Source of the DNA: Pantoea nemavictus
GTDB lineage: Bacteria; Pseudomonadota; Gammaproteobacteria; Enterobacterales; Enterobacteriaceae
DNA: 64,000 bases
Direction of reading: 5' to 3'
Assembly (NCBI RefSeq): GCF_037479095.1
Contig: NZ_JBBGZW010000002.1
Coordinates: forward strand, 372,001 to 436,000
Positions 9,601-19,600 of this stretch are shown piece by piece. The notes under the pieces were generated by a model that searched no databases, was not told the DNA's origin, and saw only the letters and a program-made list of their open reading frames with translations. The translations under genes were made by a program, and so were the position numbers. The stretch's first letter is position 1, and every line of letters starts with the position of its first letter.

Positions 9601-12600
9601 CTACCACGCCGGTGCCGAGCAGCACGCCGTCCTGGTCACGCAGCTCGATGGTCGAGTTTACGTCGGCCGGATCTGCGGTGCCTCTGAATACCGGTGACGC
9701 ATCGTTGGTGGCGCCGCCGGTCACCGGGATCGGGTTGCCGTTGCTGTCCTCAATTTCGGTCAGCACCGGTACGGCCGGGTCGGTCACGTCGACGATGATT
9801 TTCCACGCCGGATCGCTCAGCGCGGTTTTGTTGCCAACCGGATCCTCGAACACCACGCGCAGGTTGTACTCCTGCTCATTCAGCGGGTTGGGGGTGATGC
9901 TCCAGCGGCCATCACGCGCAACCTGCGTACCAATCAGCCCCAGCACGTCGTCGTAGATGTAGACAATCGTGCCGCTCGGCGCGGTACCGGACATGATCGG
10001 CGCGCGGTCGTTGGTGTAGTCACCGTTGCGCAGATCCACCGCCGGGGTTTCAATCGGGTTGCCGACGTTGTCGACGATGCGGTCAAAGGTACCGACCGGC
10101 GGCGTCGTGTCCAGCTCCACTACGAAGTTGCTGCTCGGCGCGGCGCTGCCCGCCACGGTGGCGTGAATGACGTAAGACTTCTCGCCGTCCAGCAGCTCAA
10201 TCGGGTACTCCCAGCGCCCGCTGGCGTCAGAGGTCGTGGTCGCGTAGAACTCGTTGTCGATGTAGATGCTCACCACCGAGTTCGGCGTCGCGGTGCCCTT
10301 CAGGGTCGGCGTGGTGTCGTTAATTACGCCGTTATTGCCCACTTCCAGCGGGCTGGCGTTAGCGTCGCCGACCAGCAGCGTCACGCTGACGCCGACGCCG
10401 GAGGTGTCAACGGTAAAGTCCAGCGCCGGTGAAGCCGGGCCGAGGTTACCCGCCAGGTCTTCGACCTGCGCCGTCAGGCTGTGGGTGCCGTCGCGCAGCT
10501 CAGGAACCGTGTACTCCCAGGTGCCGTCAGACTTCACGTCGGTGGAGCCGATGGTCTGGCCCAGGCCGTTCTTGATGTAGACCACTCCGCCAATTTCCGG
10601 TGAGGTGCCGCGCAGCGTCGGGGTGCTGTCGTCGGTGGTGTCGCCGCTGCGGATTTCGCCGGTCACGCCGACGTCATCCCACAGCGTTACGCCGCCCGGC
10701 GCTGCCGGATCGGTGGTGTCAACGATGATCTGATAGTCACCGGTCTGGCCGCTTTCGTTCATCGCCGCATCGCGCGCCGCCACGTTGAAGTTATAGGTGT
10801 CATCGGCCAGCGGTGCGGTCGGTTTCCAGCTCCATACGCCACCGGTAACCCGCTCGGAGCCGATGATGTTACCCGGGCCCGGGCCGTTACGGATGATGAT
10901 GAGGGTGCCGTCGGTGCCGGTACCGGTTATCAGCGGCGTGCTGTCGTTGGTGTGGTAGCCGTTGTCGATACGAACCAGCGTATCGCCGTCATCGTTAAAG
11001 ATGCCGTCCACGCCCGGCAGTGACGGACGTCCGCCCGCGCCGATGGTGAAGTCCAGCGAGTCGGTTTTCGCCGATTCGTTGCCCGCAACGTCGCGGATGG
11101 CAATCGCCACGCTATAGTCCGCGTTCATCAGCGGTGCGTCCGGCGTCCAGCTCCAGCTGCCGTCGTCACGCACCACCACGCTGTGCATCACGGTGTCGCC
11201 GTTGTAGATCACCACGATGTCGCCCGGGATCAGGCCCACGCCCTTGAACTCCGGACGCGCGTCGTCGGTCACGCTGTTGTCGGCAATCCAGCCGGTGTAG
11301 TCGCCCTGGTCATCCCATGCGCCTTCGAACGGCTGACCATCGCCAATGCCCGGGCTCGGATCGGCCGGTGCTTCGGTGTCGACAATAAAGACGAACTCGT
11401 CGCTGAAGTCACTTTCGTTATTCGCGGCGTCCTTAACCTTGATCGCCACGCGCTGCTCGCCGTCACCCATGTCAGAAGTCAACTCAAAGGACCAGGTACC
11501 GTCCTCTTCGACCACTTTTGAACCCAGCACGACCGGCGGTGTGCTGCGCATGTCGTAGATAAACACGATGTCGCCCGGTTCGAGGTTGGCACCGCGGAAC
11601 TCCGGACGCGCATCGTTGGTTGGGGTTGTCGGGTCGATCCAGCCCGTGTGCGGATCGACGTTATCCCACGCGCCTTCCAGCGCATTGCCTGGCTCGCCCA
11701 CGCCGCCCTCTTCCGGCAGCTCCGGTGCGGTCTGGTCAATCTCCAGGTGCACCGGGTTAGTCATTTCGGTTTTGTTGCCGGCTTTATCGGTGATAACCGC
11801 GATAATTTCGTACTGTGCCTCGGCCAGCGCCGGAGAGATACGGACAACCCAGGTGCCGTCATCGCCGACGATGGCGGTGCCCAGCAGGTTGTCGTTCTGA
11901 TCGCGCAGCTCAATTTTACCGCCCGCTTCGGATGGTTCTGCGGTGCCTTTAATCACCGGTTCAGCATCCGCGGTACTGCCGCTGGTGACTGGCTGACCCG
12001 CCGAATCTTCGATGACGGTGATCACCGGCTCGGCCGGTGCCTGAGTGTCAATGATGATGCTCAGCGTCGGTGAAGGGCGACCGGTGTTGCCAGCTTTATC
12101 GCGGTTCACTACGTGGAAGCTGTAACGGTTATCCGCCAGCTCATTGGTGAATTCAAAACGCCAGCGGCCATCGGCACCGACGTCGGCTTCGCCAACCTTG
12201 ACGTTATTCAGATAAATATCAACAAAAGTGTTGCGCTCACCGGAACCGATCAGCGTCGGCTTGTTTTTATTGGTGTAGTACTCGCCTGCATTGAAGGTGC
12301 TGGCAATTTCGAAAGAAGGCGGGTTGATGATTGACGCGCCGTCTTCATCGTGCAGATCATCGATGATGGCCTGGCCTGGTGCCACGGTGTCGACCACCAG
12401 TTCAAAGCCTGGCAACGGCAGGCTTGGCTTATCGGTGATAGGATCGCGCTCAACCAGAACGATGTCGTACTCACCATCTTCCAGCGGCGGTCTTGGTGTC
12501 CAGGTCCATTTGCCATCGCCGCCGATAGTCACTGTATCAATGACTTTACCGTCATCGGTTATCTCAATTTTGTTACCCGGCTTACCGGTACCGACAAAGA

Positions 12601-13294
12601 TCGGTGATTTCTCAGAGCTGTGATCGCCTGGATTAATCACGTTACCCTGCTGATCGCTCACGCTGCCAATTACGATGGAAGTCGGGATGTTCGGGCCGCC
12701 GTTGCTGCCGTCGTCGTGATCACCACCGCCGTTGTCACCACCGTTGTCGCCGCCGTTACCGTTGTCGCTATCTTTCTTGCCAAAATGTTTACCGGCCAAA
12801 AAGCCCAGACCGGTCGCTGCTGCCAGTGCCGCCAGTGCGCCCAGCGCAATCAGCGCCGGAGACATCGCAAAGCCTGCCATGGTGAGGTTGTTAAGACCCG
12901 CTGCGCCCGGGAACTCTACTGCGCCCAGCGCTACTGCGCTGCTTTCGCCATCCTGCAGGAAAGCCGCTTGATCGTCGTCTTCACCGCTGGTTGCGGTGTA
13001 TTCATGCCAGTGGCCGTCTTCGCCTTTACCGACCAGTTCACCGGCGTTGTCATAGTAGCCGGTGATAATCAGTGCCGGGTGCTCAAGGTCTGCACCTTCC
13101 AGCACCACGTGCAGATCTTTACCTACGCGTTTTAATGTGATGTTTTCCGGTGCATAGCCATTCTCACCTTCTGAAAGAATATATTTGCCGCCCGGAATCG
13201 CTTTAACCTTGACCGCTTTCGCGCTGGTTAATACATCCGCTTTGACAATCGTGTTGTTCTCAACGACTGCCACATTTACCTGAACTGCACTCAT
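3614..13294 (-). CDS. Giant BapA-like Ig-repeat surface protein (first of four)
   Basis: A 3226-residue protein. The N-terminus (about 1-130) is a BapA-prefix-like domain of short beta strands. A hydrophobic segment follows at about 140-170 (SPALIALGALAALAAATGLG), then a Lys-rich turn and a Gly/Asn/Asp linker at about 178-200. The rest is a long series of bacterial Ig-like domains of about 90-110 residues, with recurring signatures such as GxGxPADxGxTIELRD, DGxWxxxxxPxL and DxAGNET. Near residues 2880-3040 an unlike beta-domain interrupts the series, and the C-terminus (about 3140-3226) is a module shared with the next two genes (LFINDD, LNLSDL, VSGVRYEVYKHSS). There is no classical signal peptide; BapA-like proteins leave by type I secretion, so the C-terminal module is a candidate secretion signal. 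Residues about 526-1280 and 1281-2035 are a near-identical duplication. AAGGGA precedes the ATG. Adhesion or biofilm function is inferred from the family. Confidence 0.9.
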   Translation of the reverse strand: MSAVQVNVAVVENNTIVKADVLTSAKAVKVKAIPGGKYILSEGENGYAPENITLKRVGKDLHVVLEGADLEHPALIITGYYDNAGELVGKGEDGHWHEYTATSGEDDDQAAFLQDGESSAVALGAVEFPGAAGLNNLTMAGFAMSPALIALGALAALAAATGLGFLAGKHFGKKDSDNGNGGDNGGDNGGGDHDDGSNGGPNIPTSIVIGSVSDQQGNVINPGDHSSEKSPIFVGTGKPGNKIEITDDGKVIDTVTIGGDGKWTWTPRPPLEDGEYDIVLVERDPITDKPSLPLPGFELVVDTVAPGQAIIDDLHDEDGASIINPPSFEIASTFNAGEYYTNKNKPTLIGSGERNTFVDIYLNNVKVGEADVGADGRWRFEFTNELADNRYSFHVVNRDKAGNTGRPSPTLSIIIDTQAPAEPVITVIEDSAGQPVTSGSTADAEPVIKGTAEPSEAGGKIELRDQNDNLLGTAIVGDDGTWVVRISPALAEAQYEIIAVITDKAGNKTEMTNPVHLEIDQTAPELPEEGGVGEPGNALEGAWDNVDPHTGWIDPTTPTNDARPEFRGANLEPGDIVFIYDMRSTPPVVLGSKVVEEDGTWSFELTSDMGDGEQRVAIKVKDAANNESDFSDEFVFIVDTEAPADPSPGIGDGQPFEGAWDDQGDYTGWIADNSVTDDARPEFKGVGLIPGDIVVIYNGDTVMHSVVVRDDGSWSWTPDAPLMNADYSVAIAIRDVAGNESAKTDSLDFTIGAGGRPSLPGVDGIFNDDGDTLVRIDNGYHTNDSTPLITGTGTDGTLIIIRNGPGPGNIIGSERVTGGVWSWKPTAPLADDTYNFNVAARDAAMNESGQTGDYQIIVDTTDPAAPGGVTLWDDVGVTGEIRSGDTTDDSTPTLRGTSPEIGGVVYIKNGLGQTIGSTDVKSDGTWEYTVPELRDGTHSLTAQVEDLAGNLGPASPALDFTVDTSGVGVSVTLLVGDANASPLEVGNNGVINDTTPTLKGTATPNSVVSIYIDNEFYATTTSDASGRWEYPIELLDGEKSYVIHATVAGSAAPSSNFVVELDTTPPVGTFDRIVDNVGNPIETPAVDLRNGDYTNDRAPIMSGTAPSGTIVYIYDDVLGLIGTQVARDGRWSITPNPLNEQEYNLRVVFEDPVGNKTALSDPAWKIIVDVTDPAVPVLTEIEDSNGNPIPVTGGATNDASPVFRGTADPADVNSTIELRDQDGVLLGTGVVDGDGNWEVAVSPALEEKEYQISIGIKDPAGNTATVPTPINLDVDLTAPELPEEGGVGEPGNALEGAWDNVDPHTGWIDPTVPTNDARPEFRGANLEPGDIVFIYDMRSTPPVVLGSKVVEEDGTWSFELTSDMGDGEQRVAIKVKDPANNESDFSDEFVFIVDTEAPADPSPGIGDGQPFEGAWDDQGDYTGWIADNSVTDDARPEFKGVGLIPGDIVVIYNGDTVMHSVVVRDDGSWSWTPDAPLMNADYSVAIAIRDVAGNESAKTDSLDFTIGAGGRPSLPGVDGIFNDDGDTLVRIDNGYHTNDSTPLITGTGTDGTLIIIRNGPGPGNIIGSERVTGGVWSWKPTAPLADDTYNFNVAARDAAMNESGQTGDYQIIVDTTDPAAPGGVTLWDDVGVTGEIRSGDTTDDSTPTLRGTSPEIGGVVYIKNGLGQTIGSTDVKSDGTWEYTVPELGDGNHSLTAQVEDLAGNLGPASPALDFTVDTSGVGVSVTLLVGDANASPLEVGNNGVINDTTPTLKGTATPNSVVSIYIDNEFYATATSDASGRWEAPIALADGEKSYVIHATVAGSAAPSNNFVVELDVTPPVGTFDRIVDNVGNPIETPAVELGNGDYTNDRAPIMSGTAPSGTIVYIYDDVLGLIGTQVARDGRWSITPNPLNEQEYNLRVVFEDPVGNKTSPSTPAWKIIVDVTDPAVPVLTEIEDSNGNPIPVTGGATNDASPVFKGTADPADVGSTIELRDQDGVLLGTGVVDGDGNWEVAVSPALEEKEYQISISIKDPAGNTATVPTPINLDVDLTAPVLPGEGEVGVPGSVLEGAWDNIAPRIGPINVDDYTNDVRPEFHGAGLEPGHTVYVYDVTVTPPVLLGTQIVGIDGTWRMEPTADMGQGERKVAIKVRDPANNESELSDEFVFIIDSVPPAAPEVGGIEDSSGNPITGGATNDKNPLIIGTGDPADEGSTVEIRNEDGDVLGTGVVDENGEWRAEFDPELEDDEYRLIVVIVDPAGNETPMVGGPIELEVDTVPPGEPEFVGIEDADGNPLGNITNVTKPVIVGTADPADEGLIVEIRKPDGSVVGTGVVDENGEWKAIIDPELEEGEYALTPVIKDPAGNETPKTGAPIDLEIDITPPGEPEVIGIEDEDGNTLGDVINITDPVVVGTATPADQGLVVQIREPDGTVVGTGIVQPDGSWTAPLAPELEEREYELIAVIVDPAGNETPMVRPPIQLEVDVTPPEAPEVIGIESATPGEGVTLFDVIEMITNNPAPIVYGTAPESEAGGRIEIRDPDGNVLGTGIVMEDGTWRAPIDPALDEGTYNLVAVLIDRANNETPMRDTINLTIDTTAPVLPESEIGPGNAFEGAWDDQGDQTGWIAETSITDDARPEFKGAGLDEFVGDFVVIYNGDTELMTVTIQPGGTWTWTPPTDLPNASYEISIAIRDKAKNESERSDALNFEINNALGVPAAPAISGMFNNDGPTDVAITNGFTNDTTPAIRGTGVNGTIVTVYNGTTIIGTARVEGGVWEVIPQPALAEAVYSLTAKATNSVGNEGPASAAVSLTVDITRPNVPVITRVEDDDGGAISGSTSDRDPLFIGTADASEVGSKIELRDANDNLLGTGFVQAGGRWEVLVTPQLTVGESYNIKAVIIDKAGNKTEMANGVDLDIVSGLPPAPSPAIEDFTGHEAFENGATRWTVNLPENGQPFTTVKGLKISAGVNNAWISTRTSEQYIAAQRNGSTLNNEVLLKIDFGATNRISFDFMAADQNTVGYMRIYDISGNLITTKNIDFNETWGFIKNAYEAPSGTMIGRIEVVGDKTFYLDNIAWGDMAEIPPVMFSNKFTEEDSLLLNEELIELAYIEKGEPQQAIIGTDGKLDVLTVQGEDQLIDLTRLGEMVKSVEVIDLTGTGNNTLNISLGDILAQGGTNLFINDDTTQMMVKGNEGDVLNLSDLVEGADSGDWAKVEGTVQVSGVRYEVYKHSSLEAELLVQEGIQTNLLNN
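7190..11719. repeat. 2265-bp tandem duplication inside the first giant gene
   Basis: Bases about 7190-9454 and 9455-11719 are two copies of a 2265-bp unit (755 codons, in frame), at about 97-99% identity by eye. Matching stretches are offset by exactly 2265 bp throughout, e.g. 7898/10163 and 9081/11346. The differences are scattered single bases plus a few short clusters (e.g. around 8216 against 10481). The unit holds roughly seven to eight Ig-like domains, so the duplication lengthens the stalk without breaking the frame. Confidence 0.93.
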
Positions 13295-13607
13295 GGATGA
13301 TCCCTTAAGTGTGAATTGATTTTGACGTCAACCTTCCGGGCGACGCTGAGTGAGCCTGAGAGAGTCTTTTCGAGTTGAGACATTCCCCAGATGTTAGGAT
13401 CCTACCAACTATAAGAATCGTCTGAATCAAGCCGGGTCTTGGAATGTAGGAATGCGGAGGATTTAGCTGTAGGAAAGAGGGTTTTTCTACGTTATTTCAA
13501 AGAAATACGGTGAAGACAAGCCTGTGAGTTTACGTGTGCGTTACAGCGGTTAAATAACAAAACCGCTGCTTTCAGGGCAGCGGTTTAATTTACAGACTGA
13601 AATAAAG
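13295..13607. promoter_or_regulatory. Upstream region of the first giant gene
   Basis: No gene is seen in these 313 bp. Close to the start codon is the AAGGGA ribosome site. Further up are a perfect palindrome TAGGATCCTA (13395-13404), a sequence TAAGAATCGTCTGA (13412-13425) that matches the enterobacterial RcsAB box at 10 of 14 positions, and the 13-mer CAAGCCGGGTCTT (13428-13440), which recurs upstream of the fourth giant gene. These are candidate regulator sites; no clear -35/-10 pair was identified. Confidence 0.45.
13560..13586 (-). terminator. Intrinsic terminator after the second giant gene
   Basis: Nine-base-pair stem AACCGCTGC / GCAGCGGTT at 13561-13585 followed on the minus strand by TTTGTTATTT. 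It lies 22 bp past the stop of the second giant gene and would separate it from the first. Confidence 0.8.
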
Positions 13608-16600
13608 TTAGTGATTATCTAACGTGGTATGAATGCCCATCTGCACCAGCAGTTCCGCCGATTGGTTACTGTGCTGGAACACCTGATACTCCACGCCCGC
13701 CACTTTTACGTTACCGACGCTGTTCCATTCACCGCTGTCCGAGCCATCCGGCATTAAGTCACTTAGCGTCAACTCGCGTCCCGCTTCACCGGTGACTTTA
13801 AACTGAATCTTGCCGTCATTGATAAACAGGTCACTTTCGCCGCCACTGAGCACATCCTGCAGATTCAGGCTCAGCGTGGAGAGGTTTTGCTCGTTCATAT
13901 CGATTTGATGTGCAGCGTCGCTGGACGCAATGGCCGGTGCATCTGCCAGGCTAGAAACCGCTGGCGAGGGTTCGGCCTCTTTGTGCAGCGCAATGGCAAT
14001 ATCATCGATCCAGAAGTCATTACCATGGCCGGAAGCAGTGCGGTTGTTGATGGCCAACGTAACGGTACCGGTAGTGGTTGCCACCCACGACCCTTCCACT
14101 TTTTGTGGGGTATCTGCCACCGTGTAATAGGCACTTACCGGTACCCCATCCACCGTTAACGCCAGAACGGCTTGATTCACCAATGTGTACGAAGTGATAC
14201 GACTGAGAATAAAGTTGAAGTCATAGGTTTCGCCTGCCTGAACATTGATCTGCAGGCTCATGATGTCACCGCTGTAGTCAACCGTAGTACTGCGCGTAAT
14301 GAACTCCAATTGGTAACCCCCACCTGCAGTGGCTCTGACGAACGTGTCATCAGGGCGCGCGTGATGGCCGAGGATAGTCCAGCCGTTAAAGGTGCCGTCA
14401 TTGAAATCCCACACCGTGCCGAGTTTGAAATCATACGGCTCGGAGATCGCAGATTTGTTCCCCGCCGCATCACGGCTATAGGCGGTGAGATTGTGCAGGC
14501 CAGGCATCAGTTCGGGCAGCGTCCAGTTCCACGCGCCCGTGCCGTCGGCCCGGAACGAACCGAGGAAGTTATCGTTATCGTACAAATACACCACCGAGTT
14601 CGGCTCGGCCGTACCGCTGAAGGTCGGCGTGGTGTCATCCGTAATGCGCCCTTTAAAGATCGCTTCGGTGAGTGCTCCGACATTGTCACTGCCGATGGTA
14701 ATGACCGGTGCGACCGGCTCCGAGGTGTCCACGTTGATGGTGAACGGATCGGACAGCGCCGAGATATTACCGGCCTTGTCCACCGCTTGTACCCGCAGCA
14801 CGTGCTCGCTGTCGCTGAAGCGCTCGGTTGCCGGGTACTGCCACGTCCAGTCTGAGGTGGTGGAGACAAAGCTGTGGATTGCCGTCGCGCCGTCGTAAAT
14901 GGTGATCAGGCTGCCCGCTTCTGTCGTGCCGCGAAGCACCGGGCGCGCATCGTTGGTGAGACCGGTGCCATCGTTCGGCAGCGCGCCGGTGACGCCGCCC
15001 GCTACCGTGTCGGTCACGCTGGTGATGGTGGGCTGCGCGATTTCTGTGTCGACGTTGATGGTGAACGGATCGGACAGCACCGAGGTGTTGCCGGCTTTGT
15101 CCACCGCCTGCACACGTATCACGTGCTCGCCGTCAATGAAGCGCCCGGTCGTCGGATACTGCCACGTCCAGTCTGAGGTGGTCGACACGAAACTGTGGAT
15201 CGGCGTAGTGCCGTCATAGATGGTGATCAGACTGCCCGGCTCGACCGTGCCGCTGAGTACCGGGCGGTTGTCGTTGGTGAGGCCGGTGCCATCGTTAGTA
15301 ATCGCGCCAGTCACGCCGCCCGCTACCGCATCAACGAGGCTGGAAATAGTAGGCTGCGCAATTTCCGTGTCGACGTTGATGGTGAACGGATCGGATAACG
15401 TCGAAGTGTTGCCGGCTTTGTCCACAGCCTGCACCCGCAAAACGTGCTCGCCGTCGCTGAAGCGACCGGTCGTCGGATACTGCCACGTCCAGTCTGAGGT
15501 GGTGGAGACAAAGCTGTGGATCGCGGTGCTGCCGTCGTAGATGGTGATCAGGCTGCCCGGCTCGACCGTGCCACTGAGTAGCGGGCGGTTGTCGTTGGTC
15601 AGCCCGGTGCCGTCGTTGGCGATCGCGCCGGTCACGCCGCCTGCCACCGCATCAATGATGCTGGAAATCGTTGGCTGTGCGATTTCTGTGTCGACGTTGA
15701 TGGTGAATGGATCGGACAGCACCGAGGTGTTGCCCGCTTTGTCCACCGCCTGCACCCGCAAGACGTGCTCGCCGTCGCTGAAGCGTGCGGTGGTTGGATA
15801 CTGCCACGTCCAGTCTGAGGTGGTCGACACGAAACTGTGGATCGCAGTGCTGCCGTCGTAGATGGTGATCAGGCTACCCGGCTCGACCGTACCGCTGAGT
15901 ACCGGGCGGTTGTCGTTGGTCAGGCCGGTGCCGTCATTGGTAATTGCGCCGGTCACGCCGCCCGCTACCGCATCGACCACGCTGGTGATAGTTGGCTGCG
16001 CAATTTCCGTGTCGACGTTGATGGTGAACGGATCGGACAGCACCGAGGTGTTGCCGGCTTTGTCCACCGCCTGCACGCGTAACACATGCTCGCCGTCAAT
16101 GAAGCGCCCGGTCGTCGGGTACTGCCACGTCCAGTCTGAGGTGGAGGAGACAAAGCTGTGGATCGCCGTCGTGCCGTCGTAGATGGTGATCAGGCTGCCC
16201 GGCTCGACCGTGCCGCTCAGCACCGGGCGGTTGTCGTTGGTCAGGCCGGTGCCGTCGTTGGCGATCGCGCCGGTCACGCCGCCCGCCACGGCATCAACGA
16301 TGCTGGAGATCGTTGGCTGTGCAACCTGGGTATCGACGTTGATGGTGAACGGGTCCGATAGCACCGAGGTGTTGCCGGCTTTATCCACCGCCTGCACGCG
16401 CAAAACGTGCTCGCCGTCGCTGAAGCGCCCGGTCGTCGGGTACTGCCACGTCCAGGTCGATCCGGACACAACAAAACTGTGAATCGGCGTATTACCGTCG
16501 TAAATAGTGATAGTGCTGCCCGGCTCAACCGTGCCATTGAGTACCGGACGGTTGTCGTTGGTCAGGCCGGTGCCGTCGTTGGTAATCGCGCCGGTCACGC

Positions 16601-19600
16601 CGCCCGCTACCGCATCAACGATGCTGGAAATCGTTGGCTGTGCGATTTGCGTATCAACGTTGATGGTGAACGGATCGGACAGCACCGAGGTGTTGCCCGC
16701 TTTGTCTATTGCCTGCACCCGCAAGACGTGCTCGCCGTCGCTGAAGCGACCGGTCGTCGGGTACTGCCACGTCCAGTCTGAGGTGGTCGACACGAAACTG
16801 TGGATCGCGGTGCTGCCGTCGTAGATGGTGATCAGGCTGCCCGGCTCGACCGTACCGCTAAGTACCGGGCGGTTATCGTTGGTCAGCCCGGTGCCGTCGT
16901 TGGTAATCGCGCCGGTGACGCCGCCCGCTACCGCATCAACGATGCTGGAAATCGTTGGCTGTGCAATTTCCGTGTCGACGTTGATGATGAACGGATCGGA
17001 CAGCAGCGAAGTATTGCCGGCTTTGTCCACCGCCTGCACGCGCAACACATGCTCACCGTCAATGAAGCGCCCGGTCGTCGGATACTGCCATGTCCAGTCT
17101 GAGGTGGTAGAGACGAAACTGTGGATCGCGGTGCTGCCGTCGTAGATGGTGATCAGGCTACCCGGCTCGACCGTGCCGCTCAGTACCGGGCGGTTGTCGT
17201 TGGTCAGCCCGGTGCCGTCGTTGGCGATCGCACCGGTCACTCCGCCCGCAACCGCGTCGGTCACGCTGGCAATGGTTGGCTGTGCGATTTGCGTGTCGAC
17301 GTTGATGGTGAACGGATCGGACAGCACCGAGGTGTTGCCGGCTTTGTCTATTGCCTGCACGCGCAGCACGTGCTCGCCGTCGCCGAAGCGCCCGGTCGTC
17401 GGGTACTGCCACGTCCAGTCTGAGGTGGTGGAGACAAAGCTGTGGATCGCGGTGCTGCCGTCGTAGATGGTGATCAGGCTGCCCGGCTCGACCGTGCCGC
17501 TCAGTACCGGGCGGTTGTCGTTGGTGAGGCCAGTGCCGTCGTTTGTAATCGCGCCGGTGACGCCGCCCGCTACCGCATCAACGATGCTGGAAATCGTTGG
17601 CTGTGCGATTTGCGTGTCGACGTTGATGGTGAACGGATCGGACAGCACCGAGGTGTTGCCGGCTTTGTCCACCGCCTGCACCCGCAGCACGTGTTCGCCG
17701 TCAATGAAGCGCCCGGTCGTCGGGTACTGCCACGTCCAGGTCGATCCGGTCACAACGAAACTGTGAATCGGCGTATTACCGTCGTAAATAGTGATAGTGC
17801 TGCCCGGCTCAACCGTGCCATTGAGTACCGGACGGTTGTCATTGGTCAGCCCGGTGCCGTCGTTAGTAATCGCGCCGGTGACGCCACCCGCCACCGTATC
17901 AACGATGCTGGAAATAGTAGGCTGCGCGATTTCCGTGTCGACGTTGATGGTGAACGGATCCGACAGCACCGAGGTGTTGCCCGCTTTGTCCACCGCCTGC
18001 ACGCGTAACACGTGCTCGCCGTCGCTGAAGCGTGCGGTGGTCGGATACTGCCACGTCCAGTCTGAGGTTGTTGAAACGAAGCTGTGGATCGCGGTGCTGC
18101 CGTCGTAAATGGTGATCAGGCTGCCCGCTTCTGCCGTGCCGCGAAGCACCGGGCGGTTGTCGTTGGTGAGGCCGGTGCCGTCGTTACTAATCGCGCCGGT
18201 CACGCCGCCCGCCACGCCATCAACGATGCTGGAAATCACCGGCTGCGCAACCTGCGTGTCGACGTTAATGGTAAACGGATCCGACAGCACCGAGGTGTTG
18301 CCCGCTTTATCCACCGCCTTCACGCGTAAAACGTGCTCACCATCGCTGAACTGCCCGGTCGTCGGGAATTGCCACGTCCACGTTGAGGTGGTGGATACAA
18401 AACTGTGTATTGCCGTGCTGCCGTCGTAGATGGTGATCAGGCTGCCCGCTTCGACCTTGCCGCTCAGTACCGGGCGAGCATCGTTGGTCAGCCCGGTGCC
18501 GTCGTTGGCAATCGCGCCGGTCACGCCGCCTTCAACCGCGTCTGTAATACTGCTGATGGTCGGTTTCGCAATCTGCGTATCCACTTCAACACGGTAATCC
18601 GCGGTCGGCTTGCTGGTGTTGCCCACTGCGTCCATGGCGGTGACGCTGATACGCTGCGCGCCCTCTTCCAGCACCGGCGTGCGGAAACGCCAGTTGCCGT
18701 CGGCGTCGGTTATTGCCGTGCCAACTACCGCGCCGTTAATGGTGATTTCAATTTTTGCACCGGGCTCTGAGCGTCCGCTCAGCCACGGCTGCGTGTCGTT
18801 GGTCAGCCCACCGGAGGGAATATCGCCGGTCAGGCTGCCGACGTTATCCGCCAGATTATCCAGCGATACCGCCGGCGGCGTGAGGTCAATGTGCAGCTCA
18901 AAGTGAACCGACGCCGCACTGATTTTGCCCTGTGGCGTGCTCTCTACCGCCGTCAGCTGATGTCGCCCTTCCGCCATAGCCAGCGGCTTAATTTTCCAGC
19001 TGCCATCTTCCGCCACCACCCCGGAGCCCAGACATTCGCCGTTGCTGTAGATATGAATCAGGTTGCCCGGCGCGCTGCCCTGGCCGCTGATATCCGGCTG
19101 CGCATTGCCGGTGACCGCGCCATGCTGCAGGCTGGCGGATTCGTCGCCGCGCTCATCATGCCCCTGCACAATGGTTGGTGCCGGAATCGGGCTCTCTTTA
19201 CCGCTGTGCTGGTTCTGCAGCGCCAGCACGCCGCCGCCCAGCGCCAGCAGACCGGCAAAGGCCGCCATGGCTTTTAAAAAGCCGTTGTCGCCCAGCGGTG
19301 AATAGGCGGAGACCGGCCCCTGCGAGCTGCGGCTCATGATCATCACCGCGCTTTGATCGTCAGTAAATGCATCAGCATCAATGCTGGCATCGGCGGCATG
19401 AATGTACTCGTGCAGCGCGCCGCTGGCATCCAGCCCCATCACATCGCCGGGCAGATCGTAGTAATCCACAATGATCAGCTGCGGTTCATCCTCCCCGGGC
19501 TGGCGGATCTCGAGGTTTTTGCCCTTACGTTTAAGCAACAGATGTTCAGGACCCGCCGCCGTTTTCTCCGCGCCCTGGGTGATCACATAGCGGTTGCCCG

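Noticed and set aside
14730..18580. CRISPR array or phage-type repeat as an explanation for the 321-bp repeats
   Set aside because: The repeats are long, contiguous and in frame within one protein with Ig-like features; there are no spacers or cas genes.
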